Positions 1 through 6,337 of a stretch of DNA of 6,456 nucleotides are shown piece by piece; positions within the stretch are counted from its first letter, which is position 1; every line of letters starts with the position of its first letter. The notes under the pieces are model-generated. The model saw only the letters and a program-made list of their open reading frames with translations. It was not told the DNA's origin and made no database searches. Location: positions 1-6,456 of the forward strand of contig CAPZCD010000057.1 of NCBI GenBank assembly GCA_948744995.1, written 5' to 3'. Origin of the DNA: an uncultured Rickettsiales bacterium. GTDB lineage: Bacteria > Pseudomonadota > Alphaproteobacteria > Rickettsiales > UBA1997. Made by a program: the position numbers and the translations under genes.

Positions 1-839
1 TCAGCTAAAAATAAGGATGAAGTTGGGATGAAAAGCGAGGTTGGGGTTAATGTAACTTGCATCTGGTATGTAGCACACTGTTTAAATATAAAATCTAGAT
101 TTTTACAATTTGTAATTATATTATTTTTTGTGTCATAAATCTCTATAAACTCTTCTAAGTCTTCAAATTTTCTTATTCTGTTTTTATTCAAGGCTTTATT
201 TATTCCATTATAGTTAATAATAATCTTACCTAAATTTTCGTATTTAAGTAAATATTCTACACTTTCCATTATTCCATTTTTATCATAAACTTGGGCGTAT
301 AGAGGTTCTTTAGTATTTTCATTAACTATTGTAAGTTCACCCTCTCCAGTTTTTCTTCCATACATAAAATTTCCTTTATACATGTGACCTATTTTACTGG
401 TGAATGTACCTACTCCATGTGGTTTTCCATATCTAAAATCACCCACATAAACTTTGCCATCTTTATAAGTAAGATTACCCTTTCCGCTTGGTCTTCCAGT
501 TTCAAAATCACCTATATAAACAGCACCATTTTGATAGGTAAGCTTGCCTTTCCCATCTAAATTTCCGTATTTATCAACTTTACCCTCATAAATTTTTCTA
601 ATAGGATGATTATTATATTCAATAATTAATTCTTCATTATCCCAATCAATGTATTTACTAATTTTTTCATTTTTTTCATTAAAAATTTCATCATCAACCT
701 TAAGAGCATCTCCATATATCTTAGCCCTGCACCAGCTTCCATCCGAAAATGTTATTTTTGCCAAACTTTCTGTCTTTATTCCTAATATTCTTTTGGCCCA
801 ACTAAGCATCCCAACTAATCTTTCTTTACTTGTTTCCAT
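1..839 (-). CDS. MORN-repeat protein, 3' end cut by the window edge
   Basis: The frame is open from ATG at 839 to the window edge, giving 279 complete codons and no stop. Residues 1-83 (start METSKERLVG) match no family I recognise. Residues 84-176 are four MORN repeats with the Y-x-G-x-hydrophobic...G-x-G pattern, starting at Tyr84, 108, 131 and 154; a worn fifth begins near Tyr181. Residues 190-279 are Ile/Asn/Lys-rich with Cys at 245, 253 and others, and end in a short repeat-like TPTSLF-IPTSSLF. No signal peptide or membrane segment is visible. MORN repeats form extended beta-hairpin arrays and are known to act as lipid- or protein-binding scaffolds; in bacteria they are common in host-associated lineages. 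The specific role here is unknown. The gene lies 99 bases downstream of lon on the same strand. There is no clear Shine-Dalgarno; a TATACT at 853-848 could be a -10 box, but no -35 supports it. The coding call is firm because the repeats are unmistakable. Confidence 0.88.
   Translation of the reverse strand, partial: METSKERLVGMLSWAKRILGIKTESLAKITFSDGSWCRAKIYGDALKVDDEIFNEKNEKISKYIDWDNEELIIEYNNHPIRKIYEGKVDKYGNLDGKGKLTYQNGAVYIGDFETGRPSGKGNLTYKDGKVYVGDFRYGKPHGVGTFTSKIGHMYKGNFMYGRKTGEGELTIVNENTKEPLYAQVYDKNGIMESVEYLLKYENLGKIIINYNGINKALNKNRIRKFEDLEEFIEIYDTKNNIITNCKNLDFIFKQCATYQMQVTLTPTSLFIPTSSLFLA
315..590 (-). repeat. MORN repeat array (four units of about 23 residues)
   Basis: The units begin YEGKVDKYG, YIGDFETGRPSGKG, YVGDFRYGKPHGVG and YKGNFMYGRKTGEG. 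The spacing is 24, 23 and 23 residues. Unit 1 is the most divergent and units 2 and 3 are closest to the MORN consensus. The repeats differ enough at DNA level that they are not a recent tandem duplication. Confidence 0.9.
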
Positions 840-882
840 TATTTTTAAGTATAGTTAAAAGTAACTGATATAGATAATAACA

Positions 883-898
883 TTTCATAAATATGAAA
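883..898. repeat. Perfect inverted repeat TTTCAT-AAAT-ATGAAA between lon and the MORN gene
   Basis: This is a 6-bp inverted repeat with a 4-base centre in the 98-base lon/MORN gap. It starts 44 bases upstream of the MORN start codon. A second, weaker palindrome (TATTCT-TT-AGAATA) follows at 903-916. Neither is followed by a T tract on the minus strand, so a terminator is not supported. The first 15 bases recur at 6399-6413. It could be a protein-binding site or simply AT-rich sequence. Confidence 0.4.
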
Positions 899-938
899 AC
901 AATATTCTTTAGAATAGAAGATTTTTTAAAATACTTAG

Positions 939-3467
939 TTACTTCTTTTTCCTGCTATTCTTACTATTCCCCTTATTACTCCTCTTCCTTTCCTTTCCAC
1001 TCTTATCATCTCCATCAACACCCTTAACCCTTCTACTATTTTTACCACCAACCACATTATTCTTACTACCATCAAAACTGGTTTTACCATCTTTTTTGTC
1101 GTTTTTTCTTTTCCTCTCATCCCACTCCTTCATCAGCCAAGAAAACGCTTCTTCCGCCTTTTCTACAGGTCTTATATCTATATTAGACTTAACATTTTCC
1201 GGAATTTTTTCCAAATCTTTAACATTTTCTTTAGGTATCAAAACATGTTTTACATTTCCTCTCAAAGCAGCCAACAGCTTTTCTTTCAGACCACCAATAG
1301 GCAAAACATTACCTGTCAACGTTATCTCGCCAGTCATAGCCGTATCACTTCTAATTTTAAAGCCAGACAGTGTAGACATTAGAGCAGAAGCTATAGCTAC
1401 ACCGGCCGAAGGACCATCCTTAGGTGTAGCTCCTTCCGGCACATGTACGTGAAAATCATATTTATTAAATACTTTTGAATTGACATTTATTTCATTGGCT
1501 TTTGATCTGACATAGCTAAAAGCAGCCTCAACCGACTCTTTCATAACATCACCCAATTTTCCCGTTATAAGCAACTTCCCACTTCCATCAAATTTTAGAG
1601 CCTCTAAATATAGTAAGTCACCACCAAATTCCGTATATGCTAACCCTGTTGAAACTCCTACCTTATCCTCCTTATTAGCCTCATTATACGAATTTTTTTC
1701 AACACCCAAATAATCTTTTATATTGTCTTTCTTAACTTCTATTCTTTTTATATCAGGATTTTCAACTAATTTCTTAGCTACTTTTCTGACAATTTTTTCA
1801 ATGCTTCTATCTAAATTTCTCACACCTGCTTCAAAGGTGTAATTTCTGATTATTTTTATGATAGCATCATCAGCTATAACAAATTCACTATCCTTAATAC
1901 CATGATTATTTAGCTGTTTTTTTACCAGATAATTCTTAGCTATTTCTAATTTTTCATCTTCTGTATAGCCCGACAATTTAATAATCTCCATCCTATCTTG
2001 CAGCGGTATGGGAATATTCTGCATATTATTTGCTGTAGCTATAAACATTACATTTGATAGGTCATATTCAACTTCAAGAAAATGGTCATTAAAGGATTTA
2101 TTTTGTTCCGGATCAAGAACTTCCAACATAGCTGATGCCGGATCACCATGATAATCAGTACCCATCTTATCTATTTCATCCAGTAGTATCAGCGGATTAT
2201 TTGTTCCAACTTTCTTTAGTGATTGTATAATTTTACCGGGCATAGCACCAACATACGTCTTTCTATGCCCCCTTATTTCAGCTTCATCTCTGACACCACC
2301 TAATGATACCTTCACGTACTTTCGGTTAGTAGCTTCAGCTATAGATTTAGCTAACGAAGTTTTTCCCACTCCCGGAGGCCCTACAAGACATATAATAGGC
2401 CCTGATAACTTTTTAGTTTTTTGAAAAACCGCTATGAATTCAATTATCCTTTCCTTAATATCATCGAGACCATAGTGATCTCTGTTTAGTATTTCTTCAG
2501 CTTTTTTTATGTTGTTTTCCAGTCTATTGGTTTTATTCCAAGGTAAATCTACTAGCCAATCTAAATAGTTCTTAATGGTAGAATACTCTGGAGAAAAGGT
2601 TGGGATAGTCTCCAACTTCTTAACTTCCATATCAAACTTATCCCTGACATATTTATCAACCCGTAGAGCTTTCATCTTCTTCCTAAGTAAAGAGGCATCA
2701 GATTTTGAATTCTCATCAATTTCATCATCATCGCTATTACCAAGCTCATTTTTTATGATACGTAGCTTTTCTCTCAGAAAAAACCTCTTTTGTGCGTCCT
2801 GAACCCTCTTATCTATCTTATTATTTATTCTCTTTTCGGTATCTATCAGATCCTTTTCAATTTCAAGATACTGATTTAATTTCACATACTGTTTTAGTAT
2901 AGTTGATTCTTCTAAAACACTTTGTTTTGCCTGTATATCAATATTTAGTAAATTGGTAAGTATATATACTATATCGGCATCTATTGTAACAGTTTTAATA
3001 AGAGGAGCTAAATCTAACGAACCACCTATATGGTATCTTAAAAAATCTTCCGCTTTATTCAAAACAATTTTTTTTATTCTATCCAATTCAATCGGATCAT
3101 CTTTAATTTTCGTTTCTCTTATAGCTTTTACAACACATCTTACACTGTTATTTTCTATTAAAATTTTATCCAATCTACATTTTTCTTGACCCTTTACCAA
3201 TAACCTCAAATTACCATTAGCCATATTAACTTTTTGACTAATTTCACAGATAGTTCCAACATCAAACAGTTCATTTTTGTCTTTTATTTTGACTAAATTT
3301 TTGTCTCTTTGAGCTACGCAAAATATTTTTTCACCATTAATATAGGCTTTTTCAGCTATCAAAATACTGTCTTTTTCAGATATTACAAACATAACGGTAG
3401 CATTAGGAAATACCACCATCTCCTTAACTGGTAGCACCGGATATTCTTTTTTAGTTAAAATCCCCAT
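939..3467 (-). CDS. lon: Lon (LonA) ATP-dependent serine protease with an extra basic C-terminal tail
   Basis: Lon is a cytoplasmic hexameric AAA+ protease that degrades misfolded and regulatory proteins. The 842-residue product has the full LonA layout: an N-terminal substrate-binding domain (about 8-200), a helical/coiled-coil region with an acidic insert DDDEIDEN (200-320), an AAA+ module (about 320-585) and an S16 protease domain (about 605-780). Walker A GPPGVGKT is at 363-370 and Walker B LILLDE at 426-431. The conserved GGVRDEAEIRGH is at 390-401. Catalytic Ser687 lies in PKDGPSAG and Lys730 in GGLKEK; their 43-residue spacing equals that of E. coli Ser679/Lys722. The fold ends near residue 783, yet 59 further residues follow (784-842) with 23 Lys/Arg and many Gly, Asn and Ser; E. 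coli Lon has 784 residues in all. The start is set by AGAGGT eight bases upstream. It lies 112 bases downstream of clpX and is probably cotranscribed. Identity is certain; the function of the tail is not known. Confidence 0.98.
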   Translation of the reverse strand: MGILTKKEYPVLPVKEMVVFPNATVMFVISEKDSILIAEKAYINGEKIFCVAQRDKNLVKIKDKNELFDVGTICEISQKVNMANGNLRLLVKGQEKCRLDKILIENNSVRCVVKAIRETKIKDDPIELDRIKKIVLNKAEDFLRYHIGGSLDLAPLIKTVTIDADIVYILTNLLNIDIQAKQSVLEESTILKQYVKLNQYLEIEKDLIDTEKRINNKIDKRVQDAQKRFFLREKLRIIKNELGNSDDDEIDENSKSDASLLRKKMKALRVDKYVRDKFDMEVKKLETIPTFSPEYSTIKNYLDWLVDLPWNKTNRLENNIKKAEEILNRDHYGLDDIKERIIEFIAVFQKTKKLSGPIICLVGPPGVGKTSLAKSIAEATNRKYVKVSLGGVRDEAEIRGHRKTYVGAMPGKIIQSLKKVGTNNPLILLDEIDKMGTDYHGDPASAMLEVLDPEQNKSFNDHFLEVEYDLSNVMFIATANNMQNIPIPLQDRMEIIKLSGYTEDEKLEIAKNYLVKKQLNNHGIKDSEFVIADDAIIKIIRNYTFEAGVRNLDRSIEKIVRKVAKKLVENPDIKRIEVKKDNIKDYLGVEKNSYNEANKEDKVGVSTGLAYTEFGGDLLYLEALKFDGSGKLLITGKLGDVMKESVEAAFSYVRSKANEINVNSKVFNKYDFHVHVPEGATPKDGPSAGVAIASALMSTLSGFKIRSDTAMTGEITLTGNVLPIGGLKEKLLAALRGNVKHVLIPKENVKDLEKIPENVKSNIDIRPVEKAEEAFSWLMKEWDERKRKNDKKDGKTSFDGSKNNVVGGKNSRRVKGVDGDDKSGKERKRSNKGNSKNSRKKK

Positions 3468-3529
3468 TATAATCTACCTCTTTTCTTAGTTTTACTCTTT
3501 AAATTATATTCTTTTAATAATATTTTCAT
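3467..3529 (-). CDS. Possible 20-residue leader peptide overlapping the lon start (TAATG)
   Basis: On the minus strand an ATG at 3529 opens a 20-codon frame starting MKILLKEYNL and ending KKRGRL. Its TAA stop shares one base with the lon ATG (TAATG), the classical arrangement for translational coupling. It is preceded by AGGAGAG (3546-3540), a better Shine-Dalgarno than the one in front of lon, with a 10-base spacer. The peptide has seven Lys and two Arg out of 20 and no hydrophobic segment. No family is recognisable at this length. It is too short to be proven by coding statistics, so the case rests on the RBS and the overlap. The alternative is chance in an AT-rich gap. Confidence 0.35.
   Translation of the reverse strand: MKILLKEYNLKSKTKKRGRL
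3476..3481 (-). promoter_or_regulatory. Ribosome binding site of lon (AGAGGT)
   Basis: AGAGGT ends eight bases before the lon ATG at 3467, a normal spacing, and so fixes the lon start. It lies inside the 3' part of the small upstream ORF (3529-3467), so ribosomes finishing that ORF would cover or pass this site. Confidence 0.7.
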
Positions 3530-3539
3530 TGGTACCAAT
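3528..3539. repeat. 12-bp perfect palindrome ATTGGTACCAAT before lon
   Basis: This uninterrupted palindrome occupies the spacer between the AGGAGAG Shine-Dalgarno and the leader ATG and covers the first bases of that ATG. It is one of the few G/C-containing symmetrical elements in the intergenic DNA here. It could be an operator, or coincidence; nothing in the sequence shows which protein would bind. Confidence 0.4.
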
Positions 3540-3599
3540 CTCTCCTATGAATTCTGTTTTTTCTATATTTTTTCCAACTTCATCCAACTTTCCTATGAA
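3535..3599 (-). repeat. Imperfect direct repeat spanning the clpX 3' end and the lon leader
   Basis: Minus-strand TTCATAGGAAAGTTGG (3599-3584, inside the last clpX codons) nearly repeats as TTCATAGGAGAGATTGG (3551-3535), with one mismatch and one inserted base. Next to the first copy, the plus-strand octamer TCCAACTT occurs twice with a 10-base period (3573-3580 and 3583-3590). The second long copy supplies the AGGAGAG Shine-Dalgarno of the leader ORF. This looks like a short local duplication, but the units are small and chance is possible. Confidence 0.4.
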
Positions 3600-4818
3600 C
3601 CTCTGTCTCCAATTTATCCTTTTTAGCCAAAACTGTAACCTTATCCACATCTTTTTCTGATGGAATCTCAAACATCGTATCGAGTAACAGATTTTCCAAT
3701 ATAGTTCTTAAACCACGCGCACCAGTTTTTCTAGCTATAGCTTTATCAGCTATAAGCTCCAACGCAGAATCAGTAAATTCCAATTCCACATCATCCAAAC
3801 AAAATAACTTATTGTACTGCTTTACTATAGAATTTTTTGGCTCCTTTAGAATCTTAACTAGAGCTTCTTTCGACAAATCTTCTAGACAAGTTATAATTGG
3901 TAAACGACCAACTAATTCTGGAATTAACCCATATTTAACCAAATCATCCGGCTCAACCAATTTTATTAGTTTTTCTCTACTTTTATCATCACTTTCCTTT
4001 ATAGCAGCTTCAAAACCTATACTATGCTTATTCAATCGGTCAGATATTATCTTATCTAATCCCTCAAAAGCCCCACCACAAATAAATAGTATATTTTGCG
4101 TATTGATTTGTATCATCTCCTGCATAGGATTTTTCCTACCGCCCTGTGGTGGTACACTGGCGATAGTTCCTTCAATTAGTTTTAGTAGAGCCTGTTGAAC
4201 GCCTTCGCCAGAAACATCCCTGGTTATCGATGGATTTTCACTTTTTCTTGAAATTTTATCAATTTCGTCAATGTATATTATACCTTGCTCTGCTTTTTGT
4301 ATGTTGTAATTGGCAGACTGTAGTAGTCTCAGTAAAATATTTTCAACATCTTCGCCGACATAACCGGCTTCAGTAAGTGTAGTAGCGTCAGCTATAGCAA
4401 AAGGTACATCCAGTATTTTAGCCAACGTTTGTGCCAGTAGAGTTTTTCCACAACCGGTGCTGCCTATCATTAGTATATTGGATTTTGAAAGTTCCGTATC
4501 ATCCCTCTTTTTCAAAATTTTTTCGGAATTGGTTATTCGTTTGTAATGATTATATACCGCTACCGCTAATATCTTTTTCGCGTCGTCTTGTTTAATAACA
4601 TATTGATCCAGTATCTTCAATATATCCTTTGGCTTTAGGTTTAATTTAGAGAAATCGAATTCTGATTTGTTGTTTTCGTTCTGTACAACTTCTGCACATA
4701 AAGCAACACAGGAATCGCATATATTAACTCCTGGTCCGGCTATTAGCTTCCTTACCTCCTTTTGTGTTTTTCCGCAAAAGGAGCAAAATAAAGTTCTGTC
4801 TTCGTTTCCCCTAATCAT
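3580..4818 (-). CDS. clpX: ClpX, ATP-binding unfoldase subunit of the ClpXP protease
   Basis: ClpX is a cytoplasmic AAA+ ring that recognises tagged substrates such as ssrA-tailed proteins, unfolds them and threads them into ClpP. The 412-residue product is of family length. The N-terminal zinc-binding domain has Cys12, Cys15, Cys34 and Cys37. Walker A is GSTGCGKT (119-126), with Ser where Pro is usual, and Walker B is IYIDEID (181-187). The pore-1 loop GYVG is at 152-155, the arginine finger Arg305 is in VGRLP, and the sensor-2 segment is GARGLR (366-371). The ClpP-docking loop IGF is intact at 267-269, so a ClpP partner is expected. The RKH pore loop reads RKN (228-230), replacing the usual His. 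ATG at 4818 starts eleven residues before the first zinc ligand, as in relatives. No Shine-Dalgarno is visible. A plausible promoter lies 28-55 bases upstream. clpP is not adjacent: the next upstream gene is an RNA methyltransferase. lon follows after 112 bases. Confidence 0.98.
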   Translation of the reverse strand: MIRGNEDRTLFCSFCGKTQKEVRKLIAGPGVNICDSCVALCAEVVQNENNKSEFDFSKLNLKPKDILKILDQYVIKQDDAKKILAVAVYNHYKRITNSEKILKKRDDTELSKSNILMIGSTGCGKTLLAQTLAKILDVPFAIADATTLTEAGYVGEDVENILLRLLQSANYNIQKAEQGIIYIDEIDKISRKSENPSITRDVSGEGVQQALLKLIEGTIASVPPQGGRKNPMQEMIQINTQNILFICGGAFEGLDKIISDRLNKHSIGFEAAIKESDDKSREKLIKLVEPDDLVKYGLIPELVGRLPIITCLEDLSKEALVKILKEPKNSIVKQYNKLFCLDDVELEFTDSALELIADKAIARKTGARGLRTILENLLLDTMFEIPSEKDVDKVTVLAKKDKLETEVHRKVG

Positions 4819-4838
4819 CTATTTTTTAAAAAACAATT

Positions 4839-4853
4839 ACTATATAATATAGT
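4839..4853. repeat. 15-base inverted repeat ACTATAT-A-ATATAGT over the clpX -10 region
   Basis: Two perfect 7-base arms surround a single A. The element lies exactly on the proposed -10 box and the start of the clpX transcript. It could be an operator, but AT-only palindromes arise easily in such DNA. Confidence 0.4.
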
Positions 4854-4873
4854 GTTTCTATTTATTTTATCAA
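4846..4873 (-). promoter_or_regulatory. Candidate clpX promoter, TTGATA-N16-TATATT
   Basis: On the minus strand TTGATA (4873-4868) is followed after 16 bases by TATATT (4851-4846), a fair sigma70 match whose transcript would begin near 4839, about 20 bases before the clpX ATG. The same DNA also resembles the alphaproteobacterial heat-shock (RpoH) pattern CTTGAA...CCATAT: CTTGAT (4874-4869), 16 bases, CTATAT (4852-4847), with one mismatch in each half. Heat-shock control of clpX would make sense, but this is inference from pattern only. Confidence 0.5.
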
Positions 4874-4977
4874 GTTGCCGGGGATTAGTAAGTGTTTTTT
4901 TGGTAAATATATAGTTTAATTTTGGTTGGGAAACTAATAGTCTTCCTATACAAAATCTTTTGTAAAACCCCAAAGAT

Positions 4978-6219
4978 TTACTTCTCTTTCCCCTCAAACA
5001 CACAAACGCACTCCATATGCTTAGACCAATAGAATTGATCAACCAGAAATAGCTTCTTCAACTCATAGTTCTTAAGCAGATAAATCATATCGGAAGCTAA
5101 AGTATCTGGATTACAAGAAACATATACAATCTTCCTCAATTTCGACTCAGAGAGAATTTTACACTGATTTTTAGCTCCAAATCTTGGTGGGTTTATAATG
5201 GCAGCGTCAAAATCACTAATTTCATAAACTTTCAATGGTTTTTTAACTAAATCTCTAACTTTAGTTCTTATATTTTTTATACTCAATCTCTGAATATTAT
5301 GATTCATATTTTTTACCATATCCAAATCATTTTCAAACGAACAAACATGACAAAAATCACTCAATGGAAAAGAATACGTACCTATTCCCGAATATAAATC
5401 CAATACATTTTTATAACATTTCAACTCATCAAGTATAATATTTATGATAAAATTTTGACTAGCATCGGTAGCCTGCATAAAAAATTTAGCTGGTACTTCC
5501 ACATCAAAATTTCCTAATTCCAAAATTGGTTTAGCTTTGGTTGATAAAATTTTAACTTTAGCAGTCTCATTTTTTTGATAACTTATTTGTATTAGCCTAT
5601 CTTCTACATCTAACAATTTCTTAAATTCTTCAAGTGTTTTATCATCTGTTCCTTGAGAAAAAATAAAATTTAATAGTAATCCGTTTTTTACTTTAGCTAT
5701 ATCTAAAGACTTTAAGTTACTGATATTACACAATTTATCCAATTTTGGTAAAAACTCATTTATTTCATCACAAACATTTATACATTTTTCAACTTTCACA
5801 AGATTATTGCTATTTTTTTCGAAAAAACCAAAGTAGCCATTTGAATACTTTAAATTTAATCTTCTACGTTTAGACTTACCAACCTTAAATAAATTAATAA
5901 TTGGTATATTACCACAAACTTTCGTCAATATATTGGATAAAATTTCTACTTTTTTGCTATAGTAATAATCGTCGCACATATATTGCAAATCACAACCACC
6001 ACAACCACCGAAATATTTACACTCTGGTTCACATCTTTTGTCAGATTTTTGAATTAAGTTGTAGTTAGTCACAAGGTTGTATTTTTTGTAACTTTTATAG
6101 TTGAGTAACTCTATCAACTCCTGTTCTAGAACACCATTAACAAAATACTTTTTATTATCTTTGGCTATTGCAATACCTGAAAAATCGTTGGAAATATGAC
6201 TGATCTCTAATAATTCCAT
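4978..6219 (-). CDS. Class I SAM-dependent RNA 5-methyluridine methyltransferase (TrmA/RlmC/RlmD family)
   Basis: Members of this family (COG2265) transfer a methyl group from S-adenosylmethionine to C5 of a uridine in tRNA or 23S rRNA. The 413-residue product starts with a TRAM-like RNA-binding domain (about 5-57). An Fe-S cluster site follows: Cys67-x5-Cys73-x2-Cys76, with Cys146 as the likely fourth ligand. The SAM-binding motif VLDLYSGIG is at 272-280. Motif IV reads IINPPRFG (341-348). The nucleophile Cys369 lies in VSCNPDTLASD and the general-base Glu403 in HMECVCVF. The TRAM domain and Fe-S site resemble RlmD and the single-copy alphaproteobacterial homologues. However, the Asn in NPPR, where TrmA has DPPR, is seen in RlmC, so the target (U54 of tRNA or a 23S rRNA uridine) cannot be settled. 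The ATG at 6219 stands just before the TRAM domain and has no Shine-Dalgarno. The gene lies 159 bases upstream of clpX, and I see no terminator between them. Confidence 0.93.
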   Translation of the reverse strand: MELLEISHISNDFSGIAIAKDNKKYFVNGVLEQELIELLNYKSYKKYNLVTNYNLIQKSDKRCEPECKYFGGCGGCDLQYMCDDYYYSKKVEILSNILTKVCGNIPIINLFKVGKSKRRRLNLKYSNGYFGFFEKNSNNLVKVEKCINVCDEINEFLPKLDKLCNISNLKSLDIAKVKNGLLLNFIFSQGTDDKTLEEFKKLLDVEDRLIQISYQKNETAKVKILSTKAKPILELGNFDVEVPAKFFMQATDASQNFIINIILDELKCYKNVLDLYSGIGTYSFPLSDFCHVCSFENDLDMVKNMNHNIQRLSIKNIRTKVRDLVKKPLKVYEISDFDAAIINPPRFGAKNQCKILSESKLRKIVYVSCNPDTLASDMIYLLKNYELKKLFLVDQFYWSKHMECVCVFEGKEK

Positions 6220-6234
6220 AAATTAAATTTCTTT

Positions 6235-6240
6235 ATTATA
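6235..6240 (-). promoter_or_regulatory. Possible -10 box (TATAAT) of the RNA methyltransferase gene
   Basis: A perfect TATAAT on the minus strand ends 15 bases before the ATG at 6219, so the leader would be only about nine bases. No good -35 is visible at 16-18 bases (best CAATAT), and no Shine-Dalgarno is seen. A short-leader transcript would be consistent with both, but in this AT-rich gap the hexamer may be chance. Confidence 0.3.
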
Positions 6241-6337
6241 AATAATATGTGTTATTAATATTGGAATATTTAACTATAAAAAAATAGCCCTTCTTCCTAA
6301 ATTTTTCATAAAATTCTAAATGTATCATAAAACTATA

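Noticed and set aside
14..25. Twelve bases CCAACTTCATCC shared between the MORN gene (minus strand) and the clpX end (plus strand, 3574-3585)
   Set aside because: The match is short, inside unrelated coding frames and in opposite orientation relative to the genes; chance is sufficient.
649..858. Plus-strand ORF of 69 codons opposite the MORN gene start
   Set aside because: It lies antisense to a gene with clear MORN repeats and is low-complexity Leu/Ser/Ile sequence typical of antisense frames in AT-rich DNA.
903..916. Palindrome TATTCT-TT-AGAATA downstream of lon as a terminator
   Set aside because: The centre is only two bases, the stem is mostly A/T, and no run of T follows in the direction of lon transcription.
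935..1120. Minus-strand ORF of 61 codons within the 3' end of lon
   Set aside because: It is a shadow frame of the low-complexity Lys/Arg-rich lon tail; the lon frame is continuous and better supported.
1096..4852. Several plus-strand ORFs of 61-128 codons opposite lon and clpX
   Set aside because: All are antisense to the two best-supported genes in the window, have Phe/Ser-rich compositions expected of reverse frames, and show no domain or ribosome binding site.
4949..4979. Possible terminator of the methyltransferase gene: palindrome TACAAAA-TC-TTTTGTA (4949-4964) and AAATCTTT/AAAGATTT stem (4953-4960 with 4972-4979)
   Set aside because: The stems are nearly all A/T, they compete with each other, one overlaps the stop codon, and no T tract follows on the minus strand.
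4815..5042. Minus-strand ORF of 75 codons between the methyltransferase and clpX, ending ATGA over the clpX start
   Set aside because: Its only ATG lies inside the methyltransferase in another frame, no Shine-Dalgarno precedes it, the intergenic part has no ATG, and the product resembles no family. The ATGA overlap is notable but probably chance in a frame that runs through the promoter region.
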